A stretch of DNA of 62,305 bases. Origin: Phytophthora quininea (taxonomy: Eukaryota; Oomycota; Peronosporomycetes; Peronosporales; Peronosporaceae). This document shows positions 22,146 to 32,836 of this stretch, one piece after another. Numbering within the stretch: the stretch's first letter is position 1; every line of letters starts with the position of its first letter. Below the pieces are notes generated by a model. It ran no database searches. It was not told the origin of the DNA and saw nothing but the letters and a program-made list of their open reading frames with translations. The translations under genes and the position numbers were made by a program. The DNA lies in the NCBI GenBank assembly GCA_011947345.1, contig JAAVTG010000706.1, positions 1 to 62,305 of the forward strand, read 5' to 3'.

Positions 22146-22175
22146 CAGCGACTGGCAGCGACTGGCAGCGACTGG
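22146..22175 (+). repeat. 10-bp unit tandem repeat, 3 copies
   Basis: CAGCGACTGG is repeated three times head to tail with no mismatch, at the outer edge of the presumed LTR. Confidence 0.9.
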
Positions 22176-22590
22176 GCGGTAAAGATGCCTACCCTGGTCG
22201 TAGTTCCAGAGAGAATGGACTCACTCGGCAAAAAATCCAGGACCGAAGGATAAACATAAACGGTGGCGAGCGAAAGGCAGTAAGTAACGAGGCAAGCTAA
22301 AGTGAAAAAATTACGAAACAGCCGATACAATTGCATAGTAACTCACTTCGAAATTTCTAATTGCATTTAGAAATAAATTTTGATCAAATTTGGATATTTA
22401 TTTGTAGTACTCGTACAATTAGATTGAAAACGAGCATTTACGACACCACAACGACAGTGATTCTGAGCACTTCAGTCTGAAGCAGATCAACAGCTACTGA
22501 CTGGTTTCGAGCACCTGGTTACGCGGCACAAAAACTTAAATTAAGTATGAGGTGAAAGAGTGGTAGCACCGCTCATTTTGTTAACACGAG

Positions 22591-22939
22591 TTAACGAAGG
22601 TCGATAACGTCACTGAAATCTACATTTGCCAGCCTTAGCGCTGGCAAGAGCTGAGGGCGGCCCTTTCCACGTGTCCTTGCCGTCCGCAGTGGATAGCACC
22701 CTCCAGCTCGCTTCAACTTCTTCTTTAGGCAGTGTACACGGCTACTAAGCCTGCTGGCCGCCTTGCGAGCGTCTGCGCGGGCCATCGCAGCTTCCTTGTC
22801 GCAGGTGAATTTCTTCTGCATGTGACAGCGTATATTGGCGTTTGCTGCGCTTCCAGCACGTCTGGGGCTCCCTTTGGCGTGGGCGACCGGGTTTGTTGCG
22901 AAAACTTGGAATCATCTCAAATTGTGCACGAGTAACCAC
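22591..22939 (-). other. Short basic coiled-coil reading frame, unidentified
   Basis: Two overlapping minus-strand frames joined by one base shift read FRNKPGRPRQREPQTCWKR, then DKEAAMARADARKAASRLSS and VHCLKKKLKRAGG, ending at 22591. GRPRQR is AT-hook-like and the rest is a basic helix. It could be the tail of a DNA-binding protein or of a transposon gene. The flanks 22176-22590 and 22940-23740 are AT-rich or decayed, and I see no other gene in them. Confidence 0.3.
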
Positions 22940-23740
22940 ACCTACTACTCTTTCTATGCGAACCTTTTGACAGCCTTGGCCATCTGTCCGCAGAAGTAAG
23001 TTCTTGTAAATTCTGCGTCATTATCTGTATCATTTTTCTATTTCCATCCTTTGGTCAACGTGTGTCATTCTTCTTGTAACACGTTTCTGCAATCTGGCGC
23101 AGGCTTGCATATAGGTCAGAGGGATACTTACCACTACTAGTAGTTACCATTTTCATGGTATGCACATGGGTCTAGTGTTGGTTTTGTGAGAATACCGTCG
23201 TGTATTGTGAAGTGAGGAAACACCCTAGCTAACGTTGTACCTGCTCCCAGCTTTCAGCCATCCGTTCTGCCTGAGCGCTTCCCATCCCAAGAGCGATGCC
23301 GAAACCGGTTACTGAACCGGACCGCAGCCGCAATTCTAACATCTAGTTCACTGAATTTATTTGCACCCAGCAGTCGAATGGCAAATTTGGCCTCCAATCC
23401 CGAAGATCTTCGTCCAACTACGTCAAGCGTTGAAATGTCGATGACTGTTTTTAATTCCAGCGGTACAGTCATAGTTGCCCGGGGGTTCAAGTCAAACACG
23501 TCTTCGTCACCGGCCACTTCAGCCGTCCTGACAGGTGTGGGACGGCTCTATTGGTGGTCCATCACTCCCAAACCGATGGATCTTGTCGCGTTTGTGCCTT
23601 ACGGACGTGTTGTCGACGCGTACACCCGGTGTATACGCAAAGCGCACTCGGTTTTGGCGAGCGACTTCAGCGCGCATAAGTACGGTCAGTGCCTCGTTGA
23701 CTGTTTTATTTTGTGACCGCCCAGCGCTCACAGATCCTCC

Positions 23741-26432
23741 CTAACTCAGGGAGAAGCTGCCCCGCCAAGTATGACTGGGACACGTTGATGGCGCGCACCA
23801 TTCAGCTAGAACGGTGTGTGCCCAGTTGAGACATACACCGAGTTGTCGAATGGCAAACTCTGCCATCGGCAGGCAGTCGCTCCACTCGGCGAACAAGCGG
23901 GCGTAACTCTCCAGAATGTTGCCTAGCATGCGGTTCACGCGTTCGGTCTAGCCATCTGTTTGTGGATGACCGGCTGTCAAAATCGCCAAGGAGGGCAAAG
24001 ACCTCTTTCCAAAACGCGGCCGTGAGCCGTGGATCACGGTCGGACACGATCTCTCGGGGCATCCCGTGAGCTCTGAAGATCAAGTCTACAAACAAACGTG
24101 CCGTCTGTTTGAAAGTGACCTGTGTTGGCACTGTAGCAAGGTGGACCATCTTGGCGAAGCGGTCAACAAAGACCACTACACCAGCCCGACGCTTTGCGTC
24201 AGGCGGTAACCCGAAGAGGAAGTCCATGCTGATGGACTTCTAGCATTCTGCCGGAACTGACAGAGACTGTAGCGGTGCTTGTGAAGCCAGGCTTCACGCG
24301 TTGGTACGCCTTGCAAGCACGAGTGTACTTGCGCACCCACTTATACTGGTGCGACCAATAGAAGTCACGCGAGAGAAGGAGATACATCTTCTCTCGACCC
24401 GGATGCCCTGCGGACGGGGTACCGTGATACTCAAACATGATCCGTAGACGCAGATCGTGGTCATTCGGGACGACGATGCGTGCGGCGTCGTCGTCGACCG
24501 CTCTGTACAGCAGCAAACCATCGTGTGCACTATATCGGTGCACACGGTACCGGAGATGAGCTGGTAGCCGTCGACGCCCGGTGTCTGAGAGCTCCCGCAG
24601 ATATTCGAGGAGGCTCTTAGTGTTCTCATCCAGTGTAGACGCTTCGCGCACGTCGTCGAGGAGCGACGACATGGGGACACGGCTCCGCTCAATGGCAATG
24701 GCATTAGCGTCAACTACCTTATAGTTGAAATTTGGTCGATGCGATAAGACTTCGGCCACGACGTTGAGTCTTCCAGGTTTGTACTCGACCTGGGAGTTGT
24801 GTTCTGCGAAGAATGACAACCATCGTCCGATTCTTCGAGAGAGGTGCGGTGACTTCACAGCCGTCCGCAGCGATGCGTGGTCCATAAAGTTTACGAAAGG
24901 TTTATCTAGACCCGGAACTTCGCCAGTGCATACTTCATCGCTAGAACTTCTTTGTCGTGCACTGGCAAAAACGCTCAGCTTATTTCAGCTGACGCGAGCG
25001 ATAGCAGATCACGTGATCACGACCTTCGTGATCGTACTGCATCTCCGCGCATCCGATAACATAGTTGGATGCGTCGCACACAACGTGGAACGCTCGGTCT
25101 TGGTTGGCTATAGCGAAGACCGGTGCTTCTGTCAAGCCCTGCTTGACCGACTGGAAGGCCTGACGACACTCAGCAGACCACCATAATTCCGCATCTTTCT
25201 TTAAGAGACGCGATAGAGGACGAATACGCCCGGTGTAATCGTGCACGTGCTTACACAAGTACGTGACAAACCCAAGGAACTGCCCCAGTTCCTTTGCGTT
25301 CGTGGGCACTGGCCACTCATCGACTACCCTGACCTTCTCATGACCCCATCCTTACCGACGAGGCACCCGACGACTGGAGTCTTGGACGCGCCAAATATGC
25401 ACTTCTTTAAGTTTGCATATAATTTATGCTTACGCATTAGCGCAAGCAGTTGGCGCAGATGCCCTCTATGCATCTCCTCTGCCGACTTCCTACCCACAGC
25501 ACGACTGTGGATGAACACGTCGTTGAAGTAGGTCGCCGCGAAGTTGCGAATCACAGCAGGTGCGTCACGCACCTGTTGAACGTCGGAGGGGCGTTCTTCA
25601 GCCCCTGTGGCATAACAAGCCATTCCCAAAGTATACCACTTGGCATGCTTACCGCTGTGAGAGGTATATCCGTCTCGCGCATGAGGGTCTGATAGAATCC
25701 GTCTCTCAGATCAAGGGCACTATACATAATGCTCTTGCTCATCGAATCGATGATAATATTTTTCCGTGGTATCGGCGTCTGCGCCAGTATTGTGGCGTCG
25801 TTCAGCTTGTTGAACGCATGAATGATGCGCCACCCGCTCTGTGCCTTTTTGACACAGAACGTCGGAGCGCTGTGCGGGGATTTCGACTCTCCCACCTGTC
25901 CGCCGCGTCGACGAGTTCGAAGAACTCGTCGATGGCTTGCACTTGCTCACGCGGCAGTGGCCACTGCCGCGTGACACAGTATTTTGTGCCGGATCCCCTT
26001 GTCCTGCGGAAGCTCCGCAGGGACCTCGTCAGGGAACATATCCATGTACTTCCGGAGTACATCTTACTAGGGACTCGACTTGAGGGAGTCCCAGCTCTGC
26101 TCCTCAAATCGGTCCTTCTTGGACTTTGCACTGAGGGCCGTGTCGCCCTCAGGATGACGCCCGAGAACCTGCCGCAGGTCCACGAGCTCAATCTTGATTT
26201 CGACATCCTCACGGGCCGTGAGGATGTTTACTTGTTCTACGTGCCCGGCGCGTAGATCCCGGGCAAAGCCTGTCCAGCTCTGCACTTCCAGTGCTGTCAA
26301 CTCCGAGGCAGCGCTCGGAGGACACTCCAATGTCAACTCTTGGCATTGCACACCGGAGAGAGTCTGCGTCAACGTATTGATTCTCTCATATGTAACAGCA
26401 CCCGTCGCAGGTGATGCTACTGCATCGTCCAC
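23741..26432 (-). pseudogene. pol: Gypsy-B pol: RT, RNase H, integrase
   Basis: Seen: GTKYCVTRQWPLPREQVQAI, SAPTFCVKKAQSGWRIIHAF with NKLNDATILAQTPIPRK, MYSALDLRDGFYQTLMRE, VMPQGLKNAPPTFNR, FNDVFIHSRA (the YxDD box degraded to FNDV), YANLKKCIFGASKTPVVGCL, HVVCDASNYVIGCAE, KYKPGR-type EYKPGRLNVVAEVLSHRPN, and integrase FGLPPDAKRRAGVVVFVDRF with IVSDRDPRLTAAFW. The loss of the catalytic Asp pair and many shifts show long decay. The integrase breaks off before the C-terminal modules. Confidence 0.8.
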
Positions 26433-26719
26433 GCTCTTTGATGCGGCGGGCTCTTGCAGCAGGGTTTCTCCTGCTGGGGCCCGGCCCTTTCTAGAAATGG
26501 GGAATTAATTTCACTCGAGTCGTATCTCACGACGCTTCGGTTGTCAGGCCCGGCCCGATAACGATCCATATATTTTGATACAACGGACCCGATTCGTCGT
26601 TTCTTCGCTCTTGGCTTCGCAGATCCAGTCTGCGGAGGATTTTTCTGGATTTCCATCCGCGGCCCGGGGGACTCCGCCCAATACCGTTTTGGGAGGGGTG
26701 CGCTCCCGGAGCGCACTCT

Positions 26720-27990
26720 TCATTTGCAAAGTTGCCTGTGTCCCGGACACAGGTGAGGTAAAGCCTCCCTGAGGTCGTCTGTCTTGTGTTTTGTCTGTGC
26801 CCCGGGCACAGTCCTGGAAGCCTCCCGGAGGTCTCCCGCTCGTGCGTCGACTGGGGTGGTCGACGTGCTCGCTTGGCTCAGATGAGTAAGGGTGGCCTCA
26901 CTCTCGACGCGTATACCGCGAGGAGTACGCGCAACGCTGACAGGGCCATCGCTCTCTGTCGCGTTCTCCGTTGTATCGAGGGTGCGTGGATCCTTGAAGC
27001 CGAACGATATAAAAGACTGGGACCTCCAGTCTATCAGCGGGGCATGGCGCTTAAGCCACGGCATGCCCAGTATCATGTCGAACTTATCGTCCAAGCCCAA
27101 GACGATAAAGTCCTCTGTAAAGGTCCGACCTTCACAGCCAAAGCGAATTTTCCCAGTTTGCTTACATCTGTACCGTTGTACCTGTCGCCAGGTGTACAAC
27201 CAACTCACTTCGAGGAGATACTCTCTCCTCAAAATATATCTCATCCAAACTACACGGTCGGACAAAATTGTTCGACGCGCCTGAATCGACCAACGCGTGC
27301 ATGCGTTTGTCGTGCACCGCAACATCCAGGATGATCATCTCTGCTTGGCCATCCTTCTTTTCACTATGACACCCAGGGTCACAGGGGCTATAGTCGTCAC
27401 ATGTTCTACATCGATGGGATTGGCCACGATACTTGACACTAAGTATCGTGCCCGTTGGGCATAAGCCAACACATCGCATTTGCCTTGGCGCAGATCAGGA
27501 ATTCTGCCCTCGATCTTAACTCTGATTGCAGGGGCTCAAACACCAGCTTGAACTCCTCGTACGAGCTCAGGCACGTACTGTTCGTCAGTCGCCGGTCATA
27601 CGCCCACTGTCTTGCACGTCCTGCCAGACACAACATCGCGTAGGCGACCTTCAGTGACGGATCCCAGATCTGTCAGGCGACAATTGGTGTCTCGAGCTCT
27701 ACGAGCCAGCGCAATAGGGGCTCTTGCGAGTCACCTGTGTATGGAATCACGTTCATCTTCAGTGACTCCGGTCGAGGAAAAACAGGAAGCGTCGTCTGTT
27801 GTTGCTCCTTTGCCATGTAGTCGACCACGACTACGTGGTGCTCACTTGGCGGCAACGAGCGCAGCAACGACTACCGCCAGTCGTTGCAGCGCCTCTCACT
27901 GCTAATCACTCAGGTGGGAGCAGTCCTCTCTTTATCCAAGAAAGAGTGGTATTCAGAGGTCCGTCAGACGGCATCTCGCCTGACGATGGT
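26720..27990 (-). pseudogene. gag-pro: Gypsy-B gag and aspartic protease
   Basis: Gag pieces: VIPYTGDSQEPLLRWLVELE and then ARQWAYDRRLTNSTCLSSYE with FKLVFEPLQSELRSRAEFL, the usual retrotransposon gag helix set. Protease: MHALVDSGASNNFVRP with the DSGAS active site, FDMILGMPWLKRHAPLIDW as the ILG/flap-end motif, and a Thr/Ser-rich linker after it. A zinc-knuckle-like CRTCDDYSPCDPGCH precedes the protease but has an irregular spacing. Several frame shifts mean it is not translatable as read. Confidence 0.75.
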
Positions 27991-28049
27991 TTTTCAACTC
28001 CGTAGCCGAATGTTTTCCATTCGATCGGACTACTAAGTGCTACCAGGTG

Positions 28050-28143
28050 AAACAGGGCTAGCAGGGCTCTGTCTCAAGCATACACCGTATGCGCGCTTGA
28101 AACGAGGAAGCATAAAAGTACTTAGAGTTAGTGTGCAACAAAT
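28050..28143 (-). repeat. 5' LTR of Gypsy-B, inner part
   Basis: Continuation of the LTR interrupted by the MULE. On the minus strand it ends near CTGTTTCA, followed by CC and TGGTAGCACTTAG, which fits a tRNA primer-binding site. This explains the otherwise empty stretch between gag and the MULE. Confidence 0.45.
28134..28143 (+). repeat. MULE target-site duplication, left
   Basis: TGCAACAAAT directly precedes the left inverted repeat and is repeated exactly at 35342-35351 after the right inverted repeat. Ten base pairs is within the 9-11 bp expected of Mutator-like elements. Confidence 0.92.
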
Positions 28144-28253
28144 GAGGAATCAAAGAATCTAAGTGGATCGGGGACATTTTGTCCCCGCTATAAGTAGATC
28201 ATGAACCCACTTATAAGTAGATTCTTATCGACCGAACCTACTTATAAGTAGAT
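28144..28253 (+). repeat. MULE left terminal inverted repeat (110 bp)
   Basis: Matches the reverse complement of 31424-31496 joined to 35305-35341 with only about three or four mismatches. It contains a hairpin GGGGACATTTTGTCCCC and two near copies of the palindrome CTACTTATAAGTAG (the copy by ATGAACC reads CCACTTATAAGTAG). Confidence 0.9.
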
Positions 28254-28554
28254 CTCTACTGACAGAAAATTCTTAGAAACGATACGATTCGGAAGTATAA
28301 GTAGAAACGGTGTAGTCGTCCGAGTTTGCTAGTGATTTTTCACGACTTGGTGTAGTCGTCCAAGTTTGCTACTGAGATTGTACGACTAAATCGTTTTTGC
28401 TTCGTGGTGTTGCTTATGAAATATACGACTTTGCCTTTTGAGCATTCGTTTTCCGTGTTTCATGTGAAACCACGTTGATTTTGTTTTTCCGCTATTAATA
28501 GCTGGACCGAGGCACTTTGCTGGTCAGTTTTAAATCGACATCCCTGACAGCGAG

Positions 28555-30589
28555 ATGCCGCTTGATGAAGACGCTATAGCAAACAGCTCGGTGGAAGCAG
28601 ATGATATCAAGAGACTACGTGATTTGGGGTTGACCAAGTCGAGCGTGGCTATCAGTATGGACAGATCTTCTCCTCATACGTTCGGCTTCGCGCATAAGAG
28701 AGGTGAAAATCTTGCCGAAAACAGTTTTGAATCGAGAGCGGCGTTGCAACAGCGAATTCGAGAATTTGCTCGATCCGTGGGTTCTCGATTCGTGTCAAGA
28801 ATAACAGCTGGCATAAGAAAACAAGAGAAGGCAACGCGCGATACGTCTGCAAGATGTTGAAGGGTCAGCAGCAGCTTGTGGAAGGGAGTATTCCTCGCTG
28901 CCCATTTTTCGTGAACGTATACGGCAAGAACAACGAGTGGAAGATAACGCAGATATGTATTGCCCATGACCATTATCATCACTGTGGCTTTCAGTCAAAG
29001 ACATTCGTCGAGAGTGATCTTGCTTCCGACACTCCGACGTTGCGGTCTCGTGATGTCTCGTTTGCAGCCTTGCAGGAGATGCTACTTCGTGAAATGCTTC
29101 CGGCCTATGGTGGATCTTTGTTGAATGTGACTGGCAAAGCTATTATGGAATTGTTACGGTCCAAGGGCATGAAAACGAACCGCCAAACGGCCTCAAAGCT
29201 GAAAATGGCTTTACTGGAGTCATTCCATGGGGATATGGTCGACAGCTATCAGCACCTAGAGGGTTTTCTAGCAGCCGTGTGCAAAGTTAACCTGAAGTCG
29301 AGCTATGCTTTCGAGAAGACCGCAGGGGTGTATTTCAGAGAGCGTGTTTTTTCGGGCTCATGCATTCACGCGGCACAGTACTGCAAACATGTTGTGGGTC
29401 TAGACGGCACTCATTTGAAGGGCGATATGAACAAGCGAGGTGTTTTCTTGTTGGCGATGACGAAAGACTATAACAACCACATCTTGGTGATGAGCATTGC
29501 GTTGGTCGACAAAGAAAATTTTGACAACTGGCTGTGGTTCGTAACCCGCATGAAACACGCACTTGGAAGCGACTTTACGGAGCGGCCTGTTTTCGTGTCG
29601 GATAGACAGAAGGGGTTATTGGGAGCAGTGACAAAGGCGTATCCTAATTGTGGCCACCGCTACTGCGTTCGTCACATCATTACAAATGTGGACAAAGCTA
29701 CATCTGCTCTATCTCCAAACGAGCAATCACTAGTGTTTGCAATGTCTCGAAGTGAGTGTCAAAACGACTACATCTTTTATCGGTCTCGTCTATTCCAAAC
29801 ACGTCCGAATGCAGCTACGTATCTAGACGGCATTAAGAAGCAGCACTGGGTCACGTATGCGTTCAGCGAGGCTTACGACCAGCCCTCTTACGACGAGGTA
29901 ACCTCAAACCTATCTGAAGCTGCTAACCAGTGGCTTGGTAATGAATGCAGATCGTCGTACCCGAAACAAGCCTTCGAGGATTACATGATTAACGTGGTGA
30001 AGCTGTTTGCAAAACGGCGTGATGAAAGCAGACCAAAGACCCAAAAGCTGTCAAGTACTGCTGAGCCACCAAACACGAATTTCATCTTGGATGAAAACCA
30101 ACTGGTCGACGCGTACAAGAAAAAGCTAACCGGGATATTGGCTCTGGCGAAGACATACACTATCATACCAAGTATCGAGGGTGTGTACATGGTTCGCTTC
30201 ACGGACGTCAGCACTCGACCGGACCACGCTCACATCTGGCGAAGTGTCAATCTTGCAGAAAAAACTGCACGTGTCGAAGATGGCAAGATCAGCAGTTTTC
30301 GTGCGTTTATGCTGTTAAGGTAGCGATTCACCACGGCGTACATGTTACCAGCTTATTCGACAAGGACAAGCTCAGCCGTGCGCAATATGCAAAAACTTAC
30401 TACCAGCAATTTATTCCAGTGGTAAGTGCTCAGCAAATACCCGTCGATCGAACACTACTGGTACCAGACATTGTTGCTGAAGAAGAAGACATAGGTTCTC
30501 GCGGAAGGAAGCCGGGACCGAAGCCGAAGCACAAGCGGAAAGCCGCAAAGCCAGGTTCCACCGCGTCACCTTACATTGCTACTACATGA
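28555..30589 (+). CDS. MULE transposase with FAR1-like zinc finger
   Basis: DDE transposase of the Mutator superfamily. N-terminal to C-terminal: an acidic leader, a FAR1/WRKY-GCM1-like region (GFSIRVKNNSWHKKTREG, YVCKM, CPFFVNVYG, ICIAHDHYHH), then the catalytic core HVVGLDGTHLKGDMNKRG (first Asp), PVFVSDRQKGLLGAV (second Asp), GHRYCVRHI (C2H motif) and SNLSEAANQWLGN (Glu). The tail has a SWIM-like segment and a basic end GRKPGPKPKHKRK. The frame changes near 28780 and again at the T4 run near 30293, where one more T joins KISSF to SCVYAVKVAIHHGVHV. All catalytic residues are present. The start at MPLDEDA is the first Met after the inverted repeat. Confidence 0.88.
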
Positions 30590-30815
30590 TATTACATTTG
30601 TACGACTAGCTGAAGGCAGCGCGATACATTTTAATTTTTTAATATACTTTCCATGTATTGCTAGTCGCTAATGCTTGCTTGTAAAGTTTACGACTCGCCC
30701 ACAAAAGGTATTTATGTGAACGAGTACATGCTGCTGCTAAACTATAATTATACTACAAAAATAAAAGATTTGTAAAACGACTATTGGCCAATAGTATAAA
30801 TGAATAGAAATTGTA

Positions 30816-31367
30816 CTAAATACCGATATAACTTCTGCAAATCGGGCAGTTTGGCTCAACCTCGTCGTTGAGAGCATGAGCCACCAGTAAGGTCATGCAA
30901 GAGGAGCACATGACGTGCCCGCACGGCCTCGCGGTGATCAGACGGCGCGGTGTCCGCTGACAGATCGGACACAACGCCATCCCGTCATCCGAGTCAGAAT
31001 CAGAGAATTCGATAACTTGATTACGCGCGGTAGCACTGACGTGGCAAGGTGTTGAAGCCGCCACAGGAGGTGGAACCGGGACAGCGGCAGGAGTTGGGTG
31101 CGGGACAGGGAGCAGAGCAGAATCAGGCTCTGCAGGCACCGAGACGGCAACGCGCAGTGCAAGCTCGTGCAGTGCGTCGCGCCGAGCCTGCGAGTTGAGT
31201 CGATCGTACTCTCGCTTCGCGGCTCGAGCAGCAGCTTGACGCTGCTCTTTGAGGTGAGGGTACTTGGTCTCGAGACACGCCCGCTTGCCCAGGTGCGCAG
31301 GTAAGCTGGTAGGTGATAGATTGCTTCTGCAGATCGGGCAGTTGATGCGGGGCATCATAAATGCCAA
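30816..31367 (-). CDS. RING-finger protein with SIM-like motif and N-terminal CCHC knuckle, MULE cargo
   Basis: 183 residues, intact. Residues 10-31 hold a C-x2-C-x11-H-x5-C knuckle (INCPICRSN ... HLGKRAC). Residues 36-76 are a basic Ala/Arg helix, likely coiled coil. Residues 80-105 are Pro/Ala/Val-rich. At 118-128 VIEFSDSDSDD resembles a SUMO-interacting motif (hydrophobic core then acidic/Ser tail). A C3HC4 RING follows with Cys133, Cys136, Cys149, His151, Cys154, Cys157, Cys174 and Cys177. A SIM plus C-terminal RING is the plan of SUMO-targeted ubiquitin ligases of the RNF4 type; that function is inference. It lies inside the MULE inverted repeats, convergent with the transposase, so it moves with the element. 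It may be a captured host gene or an element-encoded regulator. Confidence 0.85.
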   Translation of the reverse strand: MAFMMPRINCPICRSNLSPTSLPAHLGKRACLETKYPHLKEQRQAAARAAKREYDRLNSQARRDALHELALRVAVSVPAEPDSALLPVPHPTPAAVPVPPPVAASTPCHVSATARNQVIEFSDSDSDDGMALCPICQRTPRRLITARPCGHVMCSSCMTLLVAHALNDEVEPNCPICRSYIGI

Positions 31368-31423
31368 AATGAAATATCATCCTGAAGTCTTTGCTTTCGT
31401 TTCTATCTATAGGTCTTGTTGAA

Positions 31424-31496
31424 ATCTACTTATAAGTAGGTTCGGTTGATAAGAATCTACTTATAAGTGGGTTCATGATCTACTTATAGCGGGGAC
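31424..31496 (-). repeat. MULE right terminal inverted repeat, inner part
   Basis: Inner 73 bp of the right inverted repeat; the hAT element separates it from the outer 37 bp at 35305-35341. Together they total 110 bp, the same length as the left repeat. Confidence 0.9.
31489..31496 (+). repeat. hAT target-site duplication, left
   Basis: GCGGGGAC precedes the hAT end at 31497 and recurs at 35297-35304 after the other end. Eight base pairs is the size expected for hAT elements. Confidence 0.92.
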
Positions 31497-31559
31497 TAGG
31501 GATGGTTTTGGACGACTTCTAAACACTTCTAAACATTTTTGGAAAACGTCCAAAATCCA

Positions 31560-32760
31560 TGCAGAATGCAAAACTATCTGAAACTACCAACAAGGATATT
31601 CTATTCTATCAGAGAAGGTTTTCGGAACAATGAACGCCAGCATGCGCTCCCGTTCAGCACGCTGGTGGACAAGCACGGCAGCCACTCCATGTTGGTAATG
31701 ACGCTTGCCATCTTCTCTTTGGCCTAGCCTTCCCCGACTTCAGCTAGAACGTCTCGCCCATCACGTTCGCGCCGATCATCTCGGTATCAGCCTGGACAGC
31801 AAGCCGCACGTAACCTTCGCTCCCGTGCAAGAACTGTCCTCCAAGAAGACGTGTCAAGATCGTCCTGCTGCTCGCGTTGCTATCAGCTGCATGATGACCG
31901 TCATCATCGCCATCGGCGCACGACTGGCCGAGTACGTGGACGACTCGGGTATTCCGCTAACGCCCATATCCAAGCGTGACGTCCACATCGAGTGCTTGGA
32001 TGGGAATCTGGCGCCCCACCTGGATGGGACTGCTAACAGAGTACGTCGTCATGGATTTCAGCCTCGTGTCCGGCACGGAAGCGACGGCTGCCTTCATGAT
32101 CCTGCCGCAGCACTGCAAGCGCCACGACATCACCGCCGGAGATCCGCCGCCGGCTGCTGAGCAACGAGATCGCCGTGGAAGAGAATTTCTTCCTCAACGC
32201 CGAGCCCACGCTAGAGTTTTGCGAGAACTAGCTGCTAGCAACGCGCGCCTGCAGGACATCAACCACCACCACGAGTCCATGCGACGGAGCTGGCGACGAA
32301 CGAGACCGATGCTGTGGTCGTGGTGCCGCTCATATCCCATCCCAGGCACACAACAAGCGAGTCGGCATGCTGTTTCAGTGTCAATTCGGCGTGGGCACTG
32401 TCATGCCGTGGGCGCTGCAGCTCGTCACCTCTATGTCGTACTACGCGTACTACGCGATATAGGCTTCGCGTATTCAAATGCATGACCCATGTGCAGGGTT
32501 GCAGCAATCGTTCGTATGCTAAGAGCGCTCGCGGCACGAGTTCTTGCCAGACAAGAGCAGTATGCTGGCTCAGCGTCGCTGGACGGGTACTGCTTGATGC
32601 TGTTGCAGGGGTGAGAATGAGCAAGGCGGCCGTGCAAACGCGTCTGGACAATCTGCAGGAAGTGAACCCGGTAAGGGAAGATAGGAAATTCATCCGAGTA
32701 CAAGATAATCACTAACGGAGGTGCTGCGAGGTACAGTGCAGGTTGACGGGATGAGCGAGG
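31560..32760. other. Non-transposase DNA inside the hAT element
   Basis: This stretch is visibly richer in G and C than the rest of the hAT and has no transposase similarity. Plus-strand frames read LVDKHGSHSMLVMTLAIFSL, then IAIGARLAEYVDDSGIPL and EYVVMDFSLVSGTEATAAFM in different frames, as if a host coding region had been captured and had decayed. I do not recognise the donor gene. Confidence 0.4.
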
Positions 32761-32836
32761 TGTTTGTTTGGTACTTAACGCAGACAACGCTCAGCACCTT
32801 GCGTGCCGGTTAAATGGAGCATCAATCGACTTGGTA

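Larger units (their letters stand above)
23741..28133 (-). mobile_element. Ty3/Gypsy retrotransposon, family B, internal region
   Basis: Conventional order on the minus strand: the end of the 5' LTR, a TGG-starting primer-binding-like site near 28050, gag, protease, RT, RNase H and integrase, decaying near 23740. No 3' LTR was identified below 23740, so that end is probably truncated. Its 5' LTR is split by the MULE insertion. The pol frame is related to, but clearly distinct from, Gypsy-A. Confidence 0.75.

Noticed and set aside
25560..26255. Plus-strand frame of 231 codons opposite Gypsy-B RT
   Set aside because: Antisense to recognisable RT motifs; no domain.
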